A stretch of 64,000 nucleotides of DNA. Source: Reyranella massiliensis 521. GTDB taxonomy: Bacteria; Pseudomonadota; Alphaproteobacteria; Reyranellales; Reyranellaceae. Of this stretch, positions 59,352 through 64,000 are shown one piece after another. The stretch is taken from contig NZ_HE997181.1 in NCBI RefSeq assembly GCF_000312425.1, positions 3,791,395-3,855,394 on the forward strand. The letters run 5' to 3'. The position numbers and the translations under genes are program-made. The notes below the pieces were generated by a model that was given only the letters and a program-made list of their open reading frames with translations, was not told the origin of the DNA and searched no databases. Numbering within the stretch: position 1 is the stretch's first letter; each line of letters begins with the position of its first letter.

Positions 59352-59801
59352 CTACTGGTTGCCGCCTCCAATGCTCTCCGAGTCGGCTCCGATATCTTCG
59401 GAGATTTCTTGTCGGAGCTTCGGGCCCTGGGCCAAACGGCGACCGAGCGCCGTCACAAAGCCCTCATAGCGTTCCGCCGCTTTGGCGCGAGCGGCATGGG
59501 CCGCTGGCTCAGGGAGGGCCGGCGTGGTGGCCAGCCAGAACTTGATGAACACCGCCAGGCTTTCAACCGAGATGCCGACATCCCGCTCCATGCGGGTCAG
59601 TCGGCGGTCGAGCTGATCCAGACGCTTTGCGACAATCGCCTCACGTCTTTCGGCATCATCTGGAGACAGAAAGGATGCGATCGCCGCCTCAGCAATCATC
59701 GACTGCGACTGTTCCCGTCGCGCGGCGTAGTCGCCGAGCATCGTCGTAACGTCCGGGTCGAGATAGACCGAGATCTTAACCTTCTTCCTTTGTCCGGCCA
59801 T
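59352..59801 (-). CDS. Ribbon-helix-helix (CopG-like) protein of the conjugation module
   Basis: The protein has 149 residues. The N-terminus KKVKISVYLDPDVTTMLGDY is an RHH DNA-binding strand and helix. A coiled coil follows (EAIVAKRLDQLDRRLTRME). The C-terminal helical region holds FIKFWLATTPALPEPAAHAA and PKLRQEISEDIGADSE. It lies four bases downstream of traG. Such proteins are common between traG and trbB, perhaps as relaxosome accessory or regulator. A truncated relative is found at 37770-38009. Confidence 0.85.
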   Translation of the reverse strand: MAGQRKKVKISVYLDPDVTTMLGDYAARREQSQSMIAEAAIASFLSPDDAERREAIVAKRLDQLDRRLTRMERDVGISVESLAVFIKFWLATTPALPEPAAHAARAKAAERYEGFVTALGRRLAQGPKLRQEISEDIGADSESIGGGNQ

Positions 59802-59804
59802 GGC

Positions 59805-61790
59805 CTACAACTCCATGCCGTCATTGGGGTCGAGCGACACCTGACGGGCGACCCCTTGCATCAAGCGGGTCATGCGCCGGTTCTGCGCCGCTTCTTCATC
59901 AGGCTCCTCGGGAAGATCGAACTCGAATTCATTCTCGATCGGAGCCTTCTTCTCCTGTGGCGCCGTGCGATTGAGCTCGGGCTGATGGCGGCATTCGGAT
60001 TCGGTCGGGTCTTCATCGGACGACGTGGATGCGGCGGTCGCATCGATCCCCTCGGGACAAGTCGGGACAGGAAGGCTGCTCCAGTCGTCCTTACGTCCCT
60101 GCGCGAGCTTGACCAACGCGGGCGGCGCAAGGATGCGCTCCTTGAAGCGGCCGTCCTCGTAATAGCGGGCTTTCTTCGCCCGGATTGGGGGCGTCCCGGC
60201 CACCATGACGATTTCGTCGCTGGGCGGGAGCTGCATGATTTCGCCGGGGGTGAGTAACTGGCGGGCGGTTTCCGAGCGCGACACCATCAGATGGCCAAGC
60301 CAGGGCGACAGACGGTGGCCGGCGTAGTTCTTCATCGCCTTCATCTCGGTGGCGGTCCCCAGCGCGTCGGAAACACGCTTGGCGGTGCGCTCATCGTTCG
60401 TCGCGAAGCTGACCCGCACATGGCAATTGTCGAGGATCGAATTGTTCGGGCCGTAGGCCTTTTCGATCTGGTTGAGCGACTGGGCGATGAGAAAGCTCTT
60501 GAGCCCGTACCCCGCCATGAAGGCCAGCGCGGATTCGAAGAAGTCGAGGCGGCCCAAAGCCGGGAACTCGTCGAGCATGAGCAACAGCCGGTGCCGTCCG
60601 GCCTTCGCCTGCAGATCCTCGGTCAGGCGCCGCCCGACCTGATTGAGGATCAGGCGTATCAGCGGTTTGGTGCGGTTGATGTCGGAGGGCGGCACGACGA
60701 GGTAAAGAGTGGTCGGCCGCTTGCCTTCCACCATGTCGGTGATGCGCCAATCGCATCGCCGCGTGACCTCGGCCACGACCGGATCGCGATAGAGGCCGAG
60801 GAAAGACATGGCGGTGGACAGCACGCCCGATCGCTCATTGTCGGATTTGTTGAGCAACTCGCGCGCAGCGCTGGCGATCACCGGATGGGGTCCCGCCTCT
60901 CCGAGATGCGCGGTCTTCATCATGGCCGCCAGCGTCGACTCGATCGGCCGCCGCGGATCGGACAGGAAGGCGGCGACGCCGGCCAGCGTCTTGTTGTCCT
61001 CGGCATAGAGGACATGCAGGATGGCGCCGACCAGCAGGGCGTGGCTGGTCTTCTCCCAGTGGTTTCGCTTCTCCAGCGAGCCTTCGGGATCGACCAGGAT
61101 GTCGGCGATATTCTGCACGTCGCGGACCTCCCATTCGCCGCGGCGCACCTCCAACAGCGGATTGTAGGCTGACGATTTCGGATTGGTCGGATCGAACAGC
61201 AACACGCGGCCGTGCCGGGCGCGGAAACCGGCGGTGAGCTGCCAATTTTCGCCCTTGATGTCGTGGACGATGGCTGAGCCCGGCCAGGTCAGGAGCGACG
61301 GGACGACGAGGCCGACGCCCTTGCCGGATCGCGTCGGCGCAAAGCACAGGACATGCTCGGGTCCATCGTGCCGCAGATATTCGTGGTTGTAGCGGCCGAG
61401 CACGACGCCGTCCGGTCCGAGCAATCCGGCCGCCTTGACCTCGGCTTTCTCGGCCCACCGAGCCGAACCGTAGGTCGCGACATTCTTCGCCTCGCGGGCC
61501 CGGCGGACGGACATGGCGATGGCGACCGCGATGGCGATGAAACCGCCCGATGCGGCGATGATCCCGCCCGTGGCGAACACCTCCGGCGCATAGGCGTCGT
61601 AGAAGTACCACCACCAGAAGAGCGCAGGCGGGTAGTAGATCGGCCAGCCCGCAAGTTCGAACCAGGGTTCGCCGAGCTGCCCTTGAAAGCCGAGACGCCA
61701 GGCCGTCCATTGTGTCGCTGTCCAGGTCGTCACCAAGATAATGGTGAAGACGACTGCAATCTGTCCCCAAAGGACTTGGCCTCCGCGCAC
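59805..61790 (-). CDS. traG: TraG, VirD4-like type IV coupling protein
   Basis: The 661-residue membrane ATPase links the relaxase-DNA complex to the secretion channel. Two N-terminal membrane regions precede Walker A FAPTRSGKGVGLVVP (residue ~150) and Walker B LLLMLDEFPALGRL (residue ~400). A long acidic C-terminal tail (ENEFEFDLPEEPDEEAAQNR) could contact the relaxase. It appears complete. Confidence 0.95.
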   Translation of the reverse strand: MRGGQVLWGQIAVVFTIILVTTWTATQWTAWRLGFQGQLGEPWFELAGWPIYYPPALFWWWYFYDAYAPEVFATGGIIAASGGFIAIAVAIAMSVRRAREAKNVATYGSARWAEKAEVKAAGLLGPDGVVLGRYNHEYLRHDGPEHVLCFAPTRSGKGVGLVVPSLLTWPGSAIVHDIKGENWQLTAGFRARHGRVLLFDPTNPKSSAYNPLLEVRRGEWEVRDVQNIADILVDPEGSLEKRNHWEKTSHALLVGAILHVLYAEDNKTLAGVAAFLSDPRRPIESTLAAMMKTAHLGEAGPHPVIASAARELLNKSDNERSGVLSTAMSFLGLYRDPVVAEVTRRCDWRITDMVEGKRPTTLYLVVPPSDINRTKPLIRLILNQVGRRLTEDLQAKAGRHRLLLMLDEFPALGRLDFFESALAFMAGYGLKSFLIAQSLNQIEKAYGPNNSILDNCHVRVSFATNDERTAKRVSDALGTATEMKAMKNYAGHRLSPWLGHLMVSRSETARQLLTPGEIMQLPPSDEIVMVAGTPPIRAKKARYYEDGRFKERILAPPALVKLAQGRKDDWSSLPVPTCPEGIDATAASTSSDEDPTESECRHQPELNRTAPQEKKAPIENEFEFDLPEEPDEEAAQNRRMTRLMQGVARQVSLDPNDGMEL

Positions 61791-61938
61791 GCTGGCTCCA
61801 ATCGACGAATAAGATGGAGCCGTTCAGAAAGTAGCCGGACACGGGACAAGCAACAGGAAAGATGTAGGCGAAGTACAGCCGAAAACTGTGGCGCGCACAT
61901 AGGACGGTTTCGCCTGACGGCCTTCCTCCTCGATCCGG

Positions 61939-63678
61939 CTAGAGACCGAGTCCGCGCTTACGGCCGAAGCTCCAATCGACGCCCCCATCATTGCGGGCGA
62001 CGCCTGAGACATGACGGCCAAGCTGCTTCTCCAACGAGGGGCTCCAGGGCACGAGCTGGAAGCCGAGGCCGTCGTCAATCATGGCGAAGCGGCCGGAGGC
62101 GAGCGTCAGGCGCTGGCGATAGGCGCCGGCGACAAACTCGCCGTTGGCGGCGGGCTTGTGCGGCAGGCCCGTATCGGCCGCGAGCTTGTTGGCGACCGTC
62201 TCCAGCTCGCGCCGCCGCAAGTTTTCGATCAGGTTGCGGGCGAAGATGATCCGTCTGCCCTGGCGTTCGGCCAGCCCTTGCCCGACCAGATGATCGGCGC
62301 GCCGGTCGAGCGCATCGCGGACCTCAGCGCCGAAGCCGTTTTCGGAGAGCGAGGCCGGCTCGCGGGCGATGGCCTGCCGGTCGAGCCAGGTGCTGCCGGA
62401 TGCCGTGATCTGGGCGGTGAGGTCGAGATCGGAGCGCACGGCGAGCGCGGCGCGGCGTTCGCCTTGGGCGTCCTCGAACCTGCGCAACTCGACGATCGAA
62501 CCCGGAGCGCTGTCGCCAGCGGCATCGAGATGGGGCAGCTTGATGTGGTGGGTCCGCCCGTCCACCCCGTCGACCACGGCGTAGGCCGTGCCCTTCAGCT
62601 CATCATCCAGGCCGCGTTCGACCAGGCGGCCGATGATGGGCAGGTCGAGGCTTTCCCCGGCGATGACATAGTCGGCCGAGCCGCGCTCGATGCCGCGCTC
62701 GGTCAGGGCGCGGTGCATGCGTTTGATGATGTCTCCGCGTTCGCCGAGCTCGCGCAGGGCCAACTCGGCGTCGGGCTTGATGAACCATTGCGAATGGCCG
62801 ACCTGTCCCGCGACACCGAGAACTTCGAGCCTGCGCAAGCGACCAACCTTCAGCGCGTGGAATTCATTCGGCGTCTGGTCTGCGCGCGGCGCGAGATCGA
62901 TGATGCCGGATTTGCCCGCGTCGCGGACAAGCTGCCGGTCGAGTTGCGTCCAGCGCTCGGTCTCGATCTGCCGCTCGAGCGTTCGGCGGATATCCAGATC
63001 GGTGCGCGGCCCGAGTTCCTGGGTAATGAGATCGCGCGCACGGTCGCGCATCCCCTCCTTGATGTAGTCGCGGGAGACGACGAGGTCCTGGCCATCGTCA
63101 CGGACGCCGCGCACGATGAGGTGGATGTGGGGATGCTCGGTGTTCCAATGGTCGACGGCGACCCAGTCGAGCCGCGTGCCGAGGTCCTTTTCCATCTGGC
63201 CGACCAGGTCGCTGGTGAAGGATCTGAGATCCGACATTTCCAGCGCGTCGTCCGGCGAGACGATGAAGCGGAAATGATGCCGGTCGTCCTCGCAACGATC
63301 GGCGAAGGCGCGGCCGTCCGCCTCCCCATCACCCGGCCCGAACAGCCGGGCCTTCTCTCCGTCACGGGTCACGCCGTCGCGGCGCAGATAGTCGAGGTGG
63401 GTGCCGAGCGGCGCCGATCGCGCCGAGTGCCGCACGACGCGGGCCTTGATGACGGCGCCGCGCGTGTGGGCGGTGATGAGCCTGTTGGCCTGGATGGAGG
63501 CGCGCTGACCGCGCCCGAACCGCGAGCGGTTGCCGGAGACGACGCGGCCTGAACGCGGCACGCCGCCGCCGGCCTTCTTCGCCGCGGCCAGCGCCTGGGC
63601 GATGAAGGGTCGCGCCGACTGCGCACGGGTCGAGCGAATGCGCCCAAGCCGGACGCGGAATTCGTGCTCATCGGCCAT
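61939..63678 (-). CDS. VirD2-type relaxase with DUF3363 domain
   Basis: The protein has 579 residues from the ATG reading MADEHEFRVRLG. The relaxase half has HFRFIVSPDD and the metal-binding HxH in NTEHPHIHLIVRG, with a tyrosine in VSRDYIKEGMRDRARD nearby. The C-terminal half is the DUF3363 domain (VNGFVAGxYRQ-like VAGAYRQRLTLASGRFAMID). It nicks oriT and pilots the strand into the recipient. The 148 bases between it and traG hold no gene. Four GCAC(C/G)GTGC repeats lie upstream. Confidence 0.92.
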   Translation of the reverse strand: MADEHEFRVRLGRIRSTRAQSARPFIAQALAAAKKAGGGVPRSGRVVSGNRSRFGRGQRASIQANRLITAHTRGAVIKARVVRHSARSAPLGTHLDYLRRDGVTRDGEKARLFGPGDGEADGRAFADRCEDDRHHFRFIVSPDDALEMSDLRSFTSDLVGQMEKDLGTRLDWVAVDHWNTEHPHIHLIVRGVRDDGQDLVVSRDYIKEGMRDRARDLITQELGPRTDLDIRRTLERQIETERWTQLDRQLVRDAGKSGIIDLAPRADQTPNEFHALKVGRLRRLEVLGVAGQVGHSQWFIKPDAELALRELGERGDIIKRMHRALTERGIERGSADYVIAGESLDLPIIGRLVERGLDDELKGTAYAVVDGVDGRTHHIKLPHLDAAGDSAPGSIVELRRFEDAQGERRAALAVRSDLDLTAQITASGSTWLDRQAIAREPASLSENGFGAEVRDALDRRADHLVGQGLAERQGRRIIFARNLIENLRRRELETVANKLAADTGLPHKPAANGEFVAGAYRQRLTLASGRFAMIDDGLGFQLVPWSPSLEKQLGRHVSGVARNDGGVDWSFGRKRGLGL

Positions 63679-63689
63679 GGCGCAGCCCC

Positions 63690-63818
63690 GCACGGTGCGA
63701 AAAATCGCGGGGACATAAGAGATTGAGGGTGTCGCGCACCGTGCGGGCAAACCCGGCACGGTGCGCGGCGCGCCCAAAAATGCTGTAAAAACAACCGACC
63801 GACCGAGGCGCACCGTGC
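63690..63818. repeat. Four copies of GCAC(C/G)GTGC upstream of the relaxase, candidate oriT or control region
   Basis: The near-palindrome GCACGGTGC or its complement GCACCGTGC occurs at 63690-63698, 63736-63744, 63756-63764 and 63810-63818. Nothing else in the neighbourhood has this density. Repeats next to a relaxase gene are common at origins of transfer, where accessory proteins bind, and also at operators of transfer genes. Which applies here cannot be decided from sequence. Confidence 0.55.
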
Positions 63819-63921
63819 GCCCTTTTATCCTGCCATCGTGCGGTTGTTGTGCCTGTCCCCCTCCCTCGCGCCCTCCATGCCACGCTGGAGCCCGACGGGG
63901 TGCGAATTTGGACCGGGGCCG

Positions 63922-64000
63922 TCATTGCGGGTCTCCGGTATCGTCGCGAGCGAGAATAATGGGCGCTGCTTGCGATCCTCCGTCGCCATCCGGCGCAGCC
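63922..64000 (-). CDS. 3' end of an unidentified gene, cut by window edge
   Basis: An open frame enters from the right edge, reads APIILARDDTGDPQ and stops at TGA (63922-63924). In related elements, genes for DUF2840 and the TraF signal peptidase lie at this position upstream of the relaxase. The piece is too short to decide and may be chance. Confidence 0.3.
   Translation of the reverse strand, partial: AAPDGDGGSQAAPIILARDDTGDPQ

Noticed and set aside
62011-63552. Long open frame (513 codons) antisense to the relaxase gene
   Set aside because: It is a shadow of a relaxase with clear catalytic motifs, with no recognisable protein family on the plus strand.

Overview
The window looks like the chromosome of a GC-rich alphaproteobacterium, probably a soil or rhizosphere Hyphomicrobiales/Rhodospirillales relative such as Reyranella or Bradyrhizobium (inference). 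The grounds are the GC-rich codon use, two orphan Bug/TctC solute-binding proteins, the CoA-ester and dioxygenase gene repertoire, an NDUFS6-like zinc-finger protein, and a Ti/RP4-type trb transfer region. No database search was possible, so all names rest on motifs and family recognition.

Region 1 (1-21,860) is ordinary core chromosome. It carries ETF-ubiquinone oxidoreductase, a MetX-like hydrolase and a family 4/5 uracil-DNA glycosylase. A GntR regulator lies divergent to TauD-type dioxygenase and TctC genes. A glyoxylate block follows: ketopantoate reductase-like protein, Pcs60/AAE3-like acyl-CoA ligase, malate synthase A and membrane urate hydroxylase PuuD. After these come a small toxin/immunity-like pair, crotonases, quinone oxidoreductase, phytanoyl-CoA dioxygenase-like and MaoC proteins, RidA, an SDR and a second TctC. 

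Region 2 (22,000-36,020) starts at a tRNA-Arg(CCG) gene cut just after its anticodon stem, followed about 250 bp later by an intact tRNA-Arg(CCG). This is the apparent left edge of a horizontally acquired island. Next is a tightly overlapping five-gene operon: ribbon-helix-helix regulator, MmeI-like DNA methyltransferase without a visible nuclease motif, SF2 helicase, GIY-YIG nuclease and phospholipase D-like nuclease. Facing it is a second modification/restriction operon (HTH regulator, N6-adenine methyltransferase, PD-(D/E)XK nuclease) with a striking double palindrome at its promoter. Fic, integrase and hydrolase fragments close this defence block.

Region 3 (36,010-49,690) is mosaic cargo. 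It holds a TetR-controlled Tat-exported hydrolase, an Rrf2/thioredoxin-reductase-like pair, IS110 and IS256 debris, a DUF2000 protein, and a cluster with two exported isonitrile-hydratase-like DJ-1 proteins, a TonB receptor, DUF2946, ArsR, DUF3817, CopD and DUF6010 proteins, then a LysR regulator.

Region 4 (49,585-64,000) is the transfer module of an integrative conjugative element, read leftward: relaxase, TraG coupling protein, RHH protein, trbBCDEJKLFGI and DUF2274. No trbH is seen. Four copies of GCAC(C/G)GTGC lie just upstream of the relaxase gene. The right end of the element is outside the window.
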